From contig CM114271.1 of NCBI GenBank assembly GCA_050084515.1, positions 3,906,001-3,970,000 of the forward strand: a stretch of DNA of 64,000 nt. The letters run 5' to 3'. The number at the start of each line of letters is the position of its first letter. The stretch's first letter is position 1. Under the pieces are notes generated by a model. The model had not been told where the DNA came from and ran no database searches. It saw only the letters and a program-made list of their open reading frames with translations. Source of the DNA: Blasia pusilla. Lineage: Eukaryota; Marchantiophyta; Marchantiopsida; Blasiales. Positions 41,407 to 50,769 of this stretch are shown piece by piece. A program made the position numbers and the translations under genes.

Positions 41407-42678
41407 GTGTTAGATCTCTTTGGAGGGATTAGCACCGGATTGGCTGCAGTATTGCAGGCGGGCATACGGGTGCATCAGTACCTTTATGTGGAGAGAGATG
41501 AGACCCCGCGGCGAGTATCATTACGTCACGTGGCGAGATTGGTCCAGAGGTATCCTAAGTTGTTGTCGGTATCTGCAGTACGGGGATACCAGCATACGCT
41601 ACCTGTCGACATATCTTTGGTGGGAGCGCAGGATCTTGATAGAGTTGGCACCATTGATTTGGTGATTCCTGGATGGCCATGTCAGGGTCATTCATCAGCT
41701 GGCCGAGGATTTGGATTGCAGGATCCGAGATCAGGGATGTTTTGGGAGATGCTGCGAGTAGTACGACACTTGCAGGAGAGTCAGATATGTTCTCTTGCGT
41801 ACATTTTGGAGAACGTGCCGTTGTTGGGAGATACTCGTGCACGTGTGATGATGAGTGTACATCACGTGAGGTCCTGGTTGGGACCAGCTGTGTTGTTAGA
41901 TGCAGCGAGAGTTGGGTCACGTGCCCATCGTCCACGACTGTGGTGGACGAACCTGATACCATCAGAGGTACTGAGTCAAGCCTACAGTGGAGTCCAGAGA
42001 GCACCACATCTCACGGTGGATGCTATTTTGGACTCAAGGCGTCGATCTCAGGTGGTGACACGCGATGATAGACCACCATTGGCCACGGCCAATAGGGTGG
42101 GGGAGTTGAGGGCAGCCTTACCTACGTTGGTGAGCTTCCCAGCATCCGATGCCTTTCGTCAGGGAGGGCTAGGTATGATTTGGGATGAGGTGACCGGAGT
42201 ATTGGAGGAGCCTACAGCAGATGAGCGCGAGCGCGCCATGGGGTTCACTACCGGTACTACGGCGGTGCCAGGGATGACTGAGGCATCACGGAGACAGGTG
42301 TTGGGGCAGGCGATGGACCTCAACTGTCTCACATGGATAGTCAGCCTAGGTATGGCTGAGCAGAGACGGATGCGAGTGTCATCCATGCCGTCACGTCCAC
42401 GAGTTGGACCATTGCCTACATGGTCTGTACAGGCATTGGATGGGAGCGAGACGAGGAGAGATAGGCACCCATGGACTTCCTGGGACATCGTTCGAGCAGA
42501 GAGTGCGAAGGCGGCTAGAGTAGCACATGTTCATTTTTCAGATGTGGAGCATGCTGTAGGAGGTCAGAGTGGAGTGGAGTGGCTGTTGCGGAGGTGGCTA
42601 GGGTTGCTACATACCAACCAAAGCCGGAGGTTGCGTCCTCTCCAAGTGAGGTCACGATGGAGACTTCGGAGCCTGTGA
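41407..42678 (+). CDS. C5-cytosine DNA methyltransferase domain inside the retrotransposon Pol
   Basis: 423 codons with no stop, in frame with the protease upstream. Numbering from the GTG at 41407: motif I DLFGGISTG (3-11); a YVERDE acidic motif (28-32); motif IV IPGWPCQGHSSAG with Pro91-Cys92-Gln93, Cys92 being the expected nucleophile; motif VI ILENVP with Glu135-Asn-Val; a motif VIII-like AHRPRLWWTN (173-182); and motif X-like ERAMGF (275-280) plus RRQVLGQAMDLNCL (295-308). These are the hallmarks of SAM-dependent C5-cytosine methyltransferases. Motif order is canonical, unlike the rearranged plant DRM enzymes. The AHRPRLWWTNL and ERAMGF..RRQVLG blocks remind me of DNMT3-type enzymes (inference). 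There is no bromo-adjacent, PWWP, UBA or chromo domain in the ORF. The last 100 or so residues are a linker towards RT. All catalytic residues expected are present, so activity is possible. Confidence 0.9.
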   Translation: MLDLFGGISTGLAAVLQAGIRVHQYLYVERDETPRRVSLRHVARLVQRYPKLLSVSAVRGYQHTLPVDISLVGAQDLDRVGTIDLVIPGWPCQGHSSAGRGFGLQDPRSGMFWEMLRVVRHLQESQICSLAYILENVPLLGDTRARVMMSVHHVRSWLGPAVLLDAARVGSRAHRPRLWWTNLIPSEVLSQAYSGVQRAPHLTVDAILDSRRRSQVVTRDDRPPLATANRVGELRAALPTLVSFPASDAFRQGGLGMIWDEVTGVLEEPTADERERAMGFTTGTTAVPGMTEASRRQVLGQAMDLNCLTWIVSLGMAEQRRMRVSSMPSRPRVGPLPTWSVQALDGSETRRDRHPWTSWDIVRAESAKAARVAHVHFSDVEHAVGGQSGVEWLLRRWLGLLHTNQSRRLRPLQVRSRWRLRSL

Positions 42679-44136
42679 TAGGTCTCAAGTTGATAAGAGG
42701 AGAGCGACGGAGAGTTCATAGGTTTCTAAGAGGGCATGTCAGTTGTTTTGCCTTCAGTATGAGAGACTTGGGTACGCTGAAGAGTCCCGAGATACGGATT
42801 GAGTTGGCTAGTGATACGCGGATCTTTCGTCAACCCTACAGGTATTCTGATATGGAACGAGCCTTGATTCAGAGCAGGATTCAGGACTTGTTGGAGGCAG
42901 GACTTGTGGAGTTATCACATGGGGAGTATGCATCTGCCACAGTCATGCCGGAGAAGAAGGATATGTATGGCAATTGGACGGATAGGTGGATGTGTGGAGA
43001 TTACCGTCCTATCAACCGACAGACGAGGTCAGATCAGTATGCCATGCCTACTCCTAAGGAGATCTTTGATGCGGTAGGGCATGCAAAGATCTTCAGTACT
43101 TTAGATCTCCGTGCTGGCTATCATCAGCTTCCTATAAGGTTGGAGGACAGGGAGAAGACATCATTCTGGGGGATAGATCGGTTCGGGAGAGATTGCTTGT
43201 ATCAGTGGCGGTTCTTACCATTTGGGTTGAAGAATGCGCTCACGGAGTTGTGGAGTTTCAGAGAGTGATGGATAGGATTACGGCTGGCTTGGATTTTGTG
43301 CGATGTTACATAGATGATATTCTTATCTTGATTCCACGGTTGAGGAGCATGAGCGACACTTGGAGGAGGTGTTTCAGCGATTGCAGTTACATGGACTGAA
43401 GTTACATCAAGGCAAGTGCAGATTCTTTCAGGAGCAGATTGAGTACTTGGGACATACCATATACCCAAGTGGGTTAGGCGTTCAGCAGACGAAGGTAGAG
43501 GCTATTGCGCAGATTCCACGCCCTACAGATGTGAGTCGAGTCTGAGCATTTCTTGGACTGGCGAACTTCTATCGACGGTATGTCAAGGGTTTTAGTGCGA
43601 TCGCAAAGTCTTTCACCTTGTTGACGAGACTTGATCAGGTGTGGTTGTGGGGAGATGATCAGGAGCGAGTATTTGAGGAGCTCAAGGACAGGTTGACGTC
43701 CTCACCCATTTTACAGAGACCGGTTAGGGGTTGCCCATTCCAGTTACATACGGATTGGAGCATGTTGGGTCTAGGAGCAATTCTTACTCAGAGGGATGAC
43801 GAGGAGAGGGAGTTCGTTGTGGCTTACGCGAGCCAATCAAACAACATTGCAGAGGCGAAGTACAGCTCCTACGAGGGAGAGTGCTTGGCTGCAGTGTGGG
43901 CCGTGGCACATTTTAGGTGCTATTTATTTGGCAACCCTTTCACACTTATCACTGATCATCAGCCGTTGAGGTGGTTGATGGAGTCCGACAAGCTTACGGG
44001 AAAGCTTGCCAGGTGGGCTCTATTACTATAGGAGTATGAGTTTGAGGTGGTTCATAGGCCAGGTTGGCTGAACCAGGATGCGGATGGGTTGAGTCGTAAC
44101 CCATGTCCGAGTCAGAGAGACGACACAAGAGCTTGA
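42579..44136 (+). pseudogene. Reverse transcriptase and RNase H, several frameshifts and stops
   Basis: RT begins in a different frame that overlaps the methyltransferase end by 100 nt. It reads IRIELASDTRIFRQPYRYS, VMPEKKD, WMCGDYRPINRQT, FSTLDLRAGYHQLPI and WRFLPFGLKNA. Frame shifts occur near 43240 and 43330, on either side of the catalytic YIDDILI. A TGA at 43543-43545 interrupts SRV..AFLGLANFYRRYV. RNase H follows with HTDWSMLGLGAILTQ, YEGECLAAVWAVAHFRCY and LITDHQPLRWLM, then TAG 44029-44031 and TGA 44134-44136. The domain content and order are those of Ty3/gypsy Pol. Confidence 0.88.
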
Positions 44137-45392
44137 TGGCACGGAGAGAGTGATGAGGAGATGGTGCCCGGTTGGCATGCATCTGCCTATCTTTGTTGGT
44201 TGACTATGGCAGGTCTGCCACAGGTGATGACTCTTGTGGTGGGAATGGATGATGAGTCTTTGGATCCGGAGGTTAGTGAGAAGGCGACAGGTGGTCGTGA
44301 TATCCATGACGACGTGGAGGTTGTGGACTTCTTGCGCACTGGCGTCATTGCGAGTATAGTGAGTGCTAGGGAGCGGGATCGGATCCTACAGAGAGCCAAG
44401 AGGTTCAGGTGGGAGGGGACTCACATTTTGCGGGTATGGGGACATGGTAGGATACGAGTGGTACCTCATCCTTCCCAGCGAGCACGTGTAGTGCGACATG
44501 CCTATGAGGAGTTGGGACATTTCGGAGTAAAGCGTACTTACAGCTTACTCCTGGTTTAGTATTGGTGGCACGGCATGCATGCTGGGGTACAGCACTTTGT
44601 GGCCAGATGTATGGTATGTGACAGAGTGCGAGCATCCTTCAATGCTCCCACTCCGCAGTTACATCCTTTTCCGATTATGGGTTTAGGTTATCGGTGGAGT
44701 TTAGACTTCGCGGGACCTTTGCCATTGTGAGCGTCATCATAGCGTCGTGTCGGTCATGGTGGAGCATTTCTCCAAGTGGATAGAGTTGGTGTCACTACCA
44801 GACAATGCGAGCAAGGGAACAACTTATGCGTTTCTAGATCGTGTGCTTAGTCACTTTGGTGCACCGGCGGAGGTGTTCACTGACCAGGGTACCGAGTTCA
44901 GGGGAGAGTTTCAGGCCTTGTGTGATCAGGCGCTGATAGATCACCGCACCACATTCAGGGATCATCCTGAGGCGGATGGATTGGCAGAGAGAGTGGTACA
45001 GACGGTGAAGAGAGGATTGCGCAAGTATGGCTTGCAGGGGACGATTGAGGGAGTGGGACCTCGATTTGCCATGGTTGGCTATGGGTTATCGCTTTAGTCG
45101 GCATGCATCCTTGGCGTCATTTTCACCATACTTTTTGCTCTTTGGGAGAGAGCCAGATTTACCTGCAGCGATTCGACGTGACATGGCGGAGGTGTTAGAT
45201 CTTGATGATCCAGATGTGTGGGTGCAAGCATGTTCTCAGAGGGCAGAAGTTTTTTGTAGAGTTATGCCTATGGCCTTTGAGAACTTAGCTATTGCCCAGC
45301 ATAGAGATACATTGAGGTACGTGACCATTCGTGGAGGAGGTTATCGTCCAGGGATTAGGAGGTTTCATCCTGGACATTACGTGTATTTATAG
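44137..45392 (+). pseudogene. Integrase, interrupted
   Basis: The N-terminal zinc-binding region reads RHAYEELGHFGVKRTYS.. and HFVARCMVCDR (HHCC), broken by TAG 44557-44559. The catalytic core shows all three acidic residues: WSLDFAGPLP (first Asp), VFTDQGTEF (second Asp) and GLAERVVQTVKRGL (Glu). Breaks are TGA 44728-44730 with a frameshift just after, a frameshift near 45090, and TAG 45390-45392 in the C-terminal beta domain (PGHYVYL, stop, QAAPTTLD). In family members a glutamine or similar is expected at the 44557 stop. Confidence 0.87.
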
Positions 45393-45745
45393 CAGGCGGC
45401 ACCCACGACGCTAGATGTCACTACAGGGCGCACGATCCTACGTGTGCGCGAGGTATTACCGACCGGAGTCCTCATGTTGGAGGGACGAGATGGTATGGTT
45501 TGGAAGGATCATGTGCGCAATTGTGCGCCATGTCATCTTCCGAACGTAGATGGGACGGTGGATCCGAGCTTGGCAATGGTACCTGCAGGCTTGAGGTGTA
45601 TGTTGTGCGGATCTGCGAGGGGTGCAGCCACCATGTTGGTATGTGATGGTTGTTCTCGAGGGTGGCATATGTCATGTCTCGACCCCCTCTTGATGTTGTT
45701 CCCATGGGACGATGGATATGTCCGAGATGTGTATAGGGTAGTAGG
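45393..45745 (+). pseudogene. Integrase C-terminal tail with PHD finger, one frameshift
   Basis: After the integrase beta-barrel (REVLPTGVLMLEGRDG, VWKDHVRNCAPCHLPN) comes a PHD zinc finger at about 45597-45730. It reads CMLC, eleven residues, CDGC, four residues, HMSC, then about thirteen residues and CPRC. The last cysteine pair (45719-45730) is reached only after a one-base shift near 45680-45700, and a stop follows directly in that shifted frame, so the finger would be the extreme C-terminus of Pol. PHD fingers usually read histone H3 tails. In many Ty3/gypsy elements a chromodomain occupies this place, so this is probably its replacement for targeting (inference). Confidence 0.82.
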
Positions 45746-45954
45746 TCATGTCAGAGAGATGTGATATTTTCTATCTGGAGTTAGGGGGATCCAACTGCCA
45801 CCTAGGGGGGCGGTTGTGTGATCTCCATGTATATGTATGAGTTCATTTTTGTACATGTGTGGATCGACCCGTGTGTGGGGAAGATCGGTGTTGTGTGGTG
45901 TAGATGTGACAAGCGATGTATGTTGTGTAGCGATATGTATGCGCACGGCATATT
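45746..45954 (+). other. 3' untranslated region / possible left part of the 3' LTR
   Basis: It contains a purine tract AGGGGGGC at about 45806-45813 that could be the polypurine tract, followed by TGTGTGATCTCC. Part of this segment (from about 45866) recurs in the arms at 46410-46546 and 47204-47340. Confidence 0.5.
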
Positions 45955-46398
45955 TGTCACATCTGAGTAGCCGATAGGCCGAGATCTATCGTGGATAGGC
46001 GTAGGAGCCAACGGACTATCTTGAGTGTAACTTTGTCCCACAAAGTGTCGGATGAAGTTGAGGATAGGTCCATTGTGTCGTGAACGTCATTTCGGCGACT
46101 TTCATGTTGAGGTCTTTTGGCCGTGTGACTTGTTGACGAGGTCACTGCCCAGTAACTGTGTCTGCGCGTGAGTTACCAAGGGAAGGGCTATTTTTAGGAG
46201 AAGAGCCTTTTGGCTCTTCCCAACCTATATAAGAGAGGAAGATGGCTTTCCTAAGCCATCTTTCTCATGTTGGGCCGTTGGAGCACCTCTCTTGTATGTG
46301 TGTGAGCTAGGACTAGGGTGCTAGCGTCCGGATTCCTTGATAGCACAGGGTGGACGAGGCTCGATATGCCGATGTAGATTGAGGAGTGGAGTTTTAGG
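45955..46398 (+). repeat. 3' LTR (region shared with 5' LTR)
   Basis: Direct repeat of 37302-37748 with scattered substitutions and small indels. It keeps the hairpin, the TATA box (TATATAAGAGAGGAAGAT) and the same end (AGTGGAGTTTTAGG). Confidence 0.85.
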
Positions 46399-46409
46399 CC
46401 GGGTGTGCC

Positions 46410-47340
46410 GTTTTTACTCCAAACATGTACTTCCTCATTTGACAAATGGAGATAGATGTGCACGTTGTCGTGCGCATACATATCGCTACACAACATACAT
46501 CGCTCGTCACATCTACACCATACAACACTGATCTTCCCCTCACACGGGCCGGGTGTGTCGTTTCTTCCCCACACACGGGTGTGCCATATCGCAACCCATG
46601 TCGTCCATCTCTTGCCAAGTACTACTGTCTCTGTCGGTGATATTGTCACTAGACCCAGTGTCCAGTGATGACGATCCAGTCACGGATGGATGTCGAGGGA
46701 GCTCCTCACTGGTAACCCCTCGGTATCTCACTACACTCCGTATCACACCACTACCACTGCTCGCACTACCCCGTTCTTCCGAACCCTGGAAGAACGCCGT
46801 GATGACAAACCTTGTCTCACCCGCTCAAGCACTCAGACTCACCGAGAGTCTCCCACACGCCTCACTAGCTCACCTATGCTAACGTCAATCCCGTGATGAC
46901 ATACCCGGCCTCACGCACGCTCAACACTCGGGCTCACCATGAGCCTCCCAACTGACTCACCTAACCTAGCCTAAACCACTCGGGTATATGGTGTGTCCCA
47001 AGTACTCAATCTGCTCTTGAAAGAATCTGCACTTGCTTGGATGTAACTTCAGTCCATGTAACTGCAATCGTCGAAACACCTCCTCCAAGTGTCGCTCATG
47101 CTCCTCAACCGTGGAATTGAAGATAAGAATATCATCTATGTAACATCGTACAAAATCCAAGCCAGCCAGAATCCTATCCATCACTCTCTGAAACTCCGCA
47201 GGCGCGTGTGTGGGGAAGATCGGTGTTGTGTGGTGTAGATGTGACGAGCGATGTATGTTGTGTAGCGATATGTATGCGCACGACAACGTGCACATCTATC
47301 TCCATTTGTCAAATGAAGAAGTACATGGTTGGAGGAAAAA
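46410..47340 (-). mobile_element. Inverted mosaic of the same retroelement family with 137-bp inverted-repeat arms
   Basis: Arm A 46410-46546 and arm B 47204-47340 are near-perfect reverse complements of each other. They share sequence with the region just left of the 3' LTR. Between them lie, in reverse orientation, a leader/gag segment (46587-46973, matching 38330-38698) and an RT segment (46979-47199, matching about 43249-43474). The RT segment reads through FQRVMDRI..CYIDDILIFNSTVEEHERHLEEVF without the frameshifts present in the main copy, so it came from a better-preserved element. In minus-strand order RT precedes gag, which is not a normal element order. Confidence 0.85.
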
Positions 47341-48870
47341 TACCTGGACAATGTGATAATATAATACGATCATCATTAAGATCAAGGAGATCATAACTAT
47401 GAAAGCATGACACTCTCAGGCTTTCCGAGTCCACATCTTGTCATTTGGGAAGCCAATCTACTAGGCCATTGTAGTCAATTTCATCAAAGTTGAAAGGAAG
47501 ATCTCGTGATTTTTTATCCTTTTGACATGCATATGATATAGTACTATAACTTGCCACTTGTTGCCTTCTGCTGCCAATAAAAAATTACCTGGGCGTGATA
47601 TGAAAATGTAAAAGTTTTTAAGACAAGAGATTCTAAGTTTTTGCTAAAACTAACTTACCTTTGTGAATTCTTTCACAATAGCACTCCATTTGTATGGTAG
47701 GCTTGCACATCACAAATAGGTTGAGTCATCCCCTTCTTGAAGCAAAAGTCAACCATTTTTTTCCACTTTTGCTTTAAGCTGGCCATACTAGATTGAGTAG
47801 CGTAATTCAACTCCCTTTTTCCATCTCATGTTCTTTTGCTACAATAAAATTTTGATCTCCGAAGGCATCCACAAAATCAACTTTACATTACACATTGGTA
47901 CTTGAGAGTCAAGTATCCACCCAATCCTCGTCTTTATGATTTTCTTCCTACAATGACAAACAAACATATAAGTGAGATTTCTGAATTTTCCATTACATGA
48001 AAATAATAGTAGTTGATATGAAAATGAATATAGGGGAAGACTAATCATATTAGCTCCATATGTGGATGTTATACAAGCCCAAATATCTTTCGAGGTAGAC
48101 GATTTAAACTTTTATACCTACAATATGAGCTTCCTTATGTACTCTTCATTTATTGCTCTACAACAGTGATTAAAAATTATTAAAAAGTACATATTGTAAC
48201 CAAGAAAAATAATTGAGGGGCTAGCATGCACCCTCCCTAATATCCACTTCACTCGTGAACCTTCTATTGTGATTAAAACTTCAAAAAAAAATTGACTTAT
48301 AACAAAGAGAAATGAGAGTTTGGCATGAATTGTTGCTTGAAGAGATCACATATATCTTATGATGTACGATAAAAAATACATCATGGTGATTGAACCTCAA
48401 TTATGCAAAGGTTTTTGAATAGCTAGATGAAAACCCCATTGTAGAAAATTGTTAAACAAGCATGATTGGTGGAATACGGCTCTCTCACACACACATTACC
48501 ACGGAGAATGGAATTTTGCAATGAGAAAATATGGGGAGGTTGGTCCCCTTCTCAATTATGCAGGATGTGTATAGTAACCTTAACCCTCACCATAGTCTCA
48601 AGTTATACTAATTTTGGTTAACTAACCTTATCTAAGGTAATTATACTTAACTGACTAACCAATATTAAGCTTTCCTACTTTGTGTGGATACCAAAATCTA
48701 CCAGTTCATGTATCCAATAAGCTTGACTATAACTCAATCTTCAATACACATGCTACTATGTTGCCTACTTGTCCTTTTGGGAACTGAGATAAGACCCAAG
48801 TAGAGAAAACAAAAGCAAGGCTTCATATATTAAAAGCCATCAATTTGCAAAGATTGATTATACACTACGC
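47341..48870. other. AT-rich intergenic DNA, nothing recognised
   Basis: Stops are frequent on both strands. The short minus-strand frame at 47839-48048 has no recognisable motif. Confidence 0.45.
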
Positions 48871-49390
48871 AAGAGAGAGCAAATACTAAATTACCTTACA
48901 AACGAGGACCTTACAAATGCAAGAACTGATTTCTCATGGAAAGACAAACTCAAGAGCTCTAGTGACAATGTGAACTTCATACCCTATCCCGAGCAAATGT
49001 CTCATCACCTTCACATCGACCGGTTCACATGACTTAGCATAGTATCCACAAATAACAAGGCAAACGAAAAGAAGAGAGTGAATTAACAAGAAAGTGATTA
49101 AAGGTGTGCTTAAAGACATAACATGTATCTTATAATGTAAAAAGACTCATTATAAATTTTCCAAGAGAGAGCAAGTACTAAATTACCTTACGAATGAGGA
49201 GCTTAGGAGAATTGATTTCTCATGGAAAGGCAAACTCATAAGCTCTAGTGACAATATATGTGAATCTCGTGCCCTTATTATCAGACGTCTTGTTATCTTT
49301 AGAGAGATTGGTTCACATAACTTAGTACATTATGCACAAACAAAAAGTCATAGGAAAATAAGAGTGTGAATTAACAAGAGAGGAATTGAG
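48871..49390 (+). repeat. Degenerate tandem duplication, about 292-bp unit
   Basis: AAGAGAGAGCAAATACTAAATTACCTTAC at 48871 recurs, slightly changed, at 49163. The blocks GATTTCTCATGGAAAG, GCTCTAGTGACAAT and GTGTGAATTAACAAGA follow in both units. The second unit ends where the LTR at 49391 begins, so that element inserted at or into the duplication. Confidence 0.7.
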
Positions 49391-50297
49391 TGTCACGACC
49401 CTCATAACCTAACGAGCGTCAAGCGGAACATCCGAACTCTAGCGAGCTCACGCTAGGATGGTTTGCGCGTTGGAGTGATCTCTTGGAAGAGACACAAGAG
49501 ATGAGACATGAACAATGATGAGCATTTCATGCATTTATGGTCGTAACAAAAAAACCTTGACCAAAATTGAACCAAGACTAGAGAGGAGTTGAGTCTAGGA
49601 AGGTTGGTTTCCAAAGAGGTGAGAACCGAATTTGGAACGTGACTAGCGTTTGGGGTTTTGACTATATTTGTGACCACAACTGTTAGTTCCAAGTTGTATT
49701 TGAGAAAATTGAGATGGCATTGGAAAGATTATGCAAATTTGGTTCCAATGCACCAAAGATCTCAGCAAACGCACAAGCAAAGAGTGAGATATTGGCCGAA
49801 AATGACTATATGGGTTGTCAAATTGAGGGCCAAAAAGAGGGGCATGAGTGCTCCTTCCCCAAAGGTAAGGGGAGGGCTGAGATACCTACAAGTACTACTA
49901 AGGGGGAAGGTCTCTAAGAGTGCTTGCGACTCGAACCCCACTTTGGGGCACCATAGATTCCAACCAACGACTCGTTTAGTTGGGTCTCATTTTGGGGGCT
50001 CATGTGAGGTCCATTGGACAATAGCTAGGGCACAAACGCCGCTTTAGGTGCCTGGAATAACCTGGAAGTTTCTCCCAAGTCTTGAAAGACTTGCGCGTGT
50101 TGGAAATTTAGGAACTAGGGAAGGTTGATCTTGATGAGGTGCCGAGTTGAGAACTCGGTCGGTTGGAAGGCCGATTGATCCATGCAAGACTAACGTGAGT
50201 GTGTTTGGGTGCAAATTGGCAATGAGAGTGTGTCCTACTGAACGTACACTTTCGCAACACTAAAGATTGACGTTGAAGAGGAGTAGGCGCATGACAC
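49391..50297 (+). repeat. 5' LTR of second Ty3/gypsy element
   Basis: Starts TGTCACGACCCTCATAACC and ends near GCGCATGACA, right before a primer-binding site. A related LTR begins at 63727 and a solo relative lies at 27107-28120. Confidence 0.8.
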
Positions 50298-50298
50298 A

Positions 50299-50308
50299 TG
50301 GTATCAGA
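50299..50308 (+). promoter_or_regulatory. Primer-binding site (initiator tRNA-Met)
   Basis: TGGTATCAGA follows the LTR end by one or two bases and is the usual plant LTR-retrotransposon site complementary to the 3' end of initiator tRNA-Met. It fixes the LTR boundary and the plus-strand orientation. Confidence 0.85.
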
Positions 50309-50769
50309 CCTAATCCTTGGTGAGCAAGAACCTGAGGTCGTAGGAGCAAGTGGACGCTTGGGGAGAACTCAAGGTAGTAGTGAGGCCTAGACCATCGGGG
50401 AGGGACGGAAGAGACAAGGAGAAGATCTGAAGAGGCAAGTGCTTGAAGATGGAAATCAAGGGCAAAGAACCAAGAAGCGTCGAGTCAAGCGACAAAATCC
50501 GAGAGACAAACTGATGCCAAACCAAGAGCCAGAGGAGGAGACGCTGGTTTTCAAGGTGCCGAGCTCCAGTCATTGAGAATATCCCACATAAGAATCCTTC
50601 CACTGAGCCTTCGACTCTAAACTCAAGTGACCTGGCACTCTATATCCAAATGATGGACTTGATGAAGTTGATGAATGAGTAGATAGCTTAGGATACTAAG
50701 TGGATTGTTGAGCTCGAGTGGAACAGAGCTTCTAGCTCCGGCAAGAAGCTTTATAAGACAAATATTCCA

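Larger units (their letters stand above)
37302..46398 (+). mobile_element. Ty3/gypsy-type LTR retrotransposon carrying a C5-DNA methyltransferase and a PHD finger
   Basis: The element is framed by two similar direct repeats (37302-37748 and 45955-46398). Domain order is gag, two CCHC knuckles, retropepsin, C5-methyltransferase, reverse transcriptase, RNase H, integrase, PHD finger. The RT-RNase H-integrase order is that of Ty3/gypsy (Metaviridae). The two LTRs differ at many positions including indels, so the insertion is not recent. Gag and the pol region downstream of the methyltransferase are broken by stops and frameshifts, so this copy is not autonomous. I found no target-site duplication; the right flank is rearranged (46410-47340). 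The methyltransferase sits between protease and RT, so it would have been made as part of the Gag-Pol polyprotein. Confidence 0.9.

Noticed and set aside
41555-42068. Open frames of 131-150 codons on both strands overlapping the methyltransferase (minus 41555-42007, plus 41673-42068)
   Set aside because: They are shadows of the methyltransferase frame with no motif of their own.
41407-42678. Bacterial restriction-modification methyltransferase or contamination
   Set aside because: The ORF lies in frame behind a retropepsin and directly before a gypsy RT, between LTRs, in a window with spliced plant genes. No restriction enzyme is nearby.
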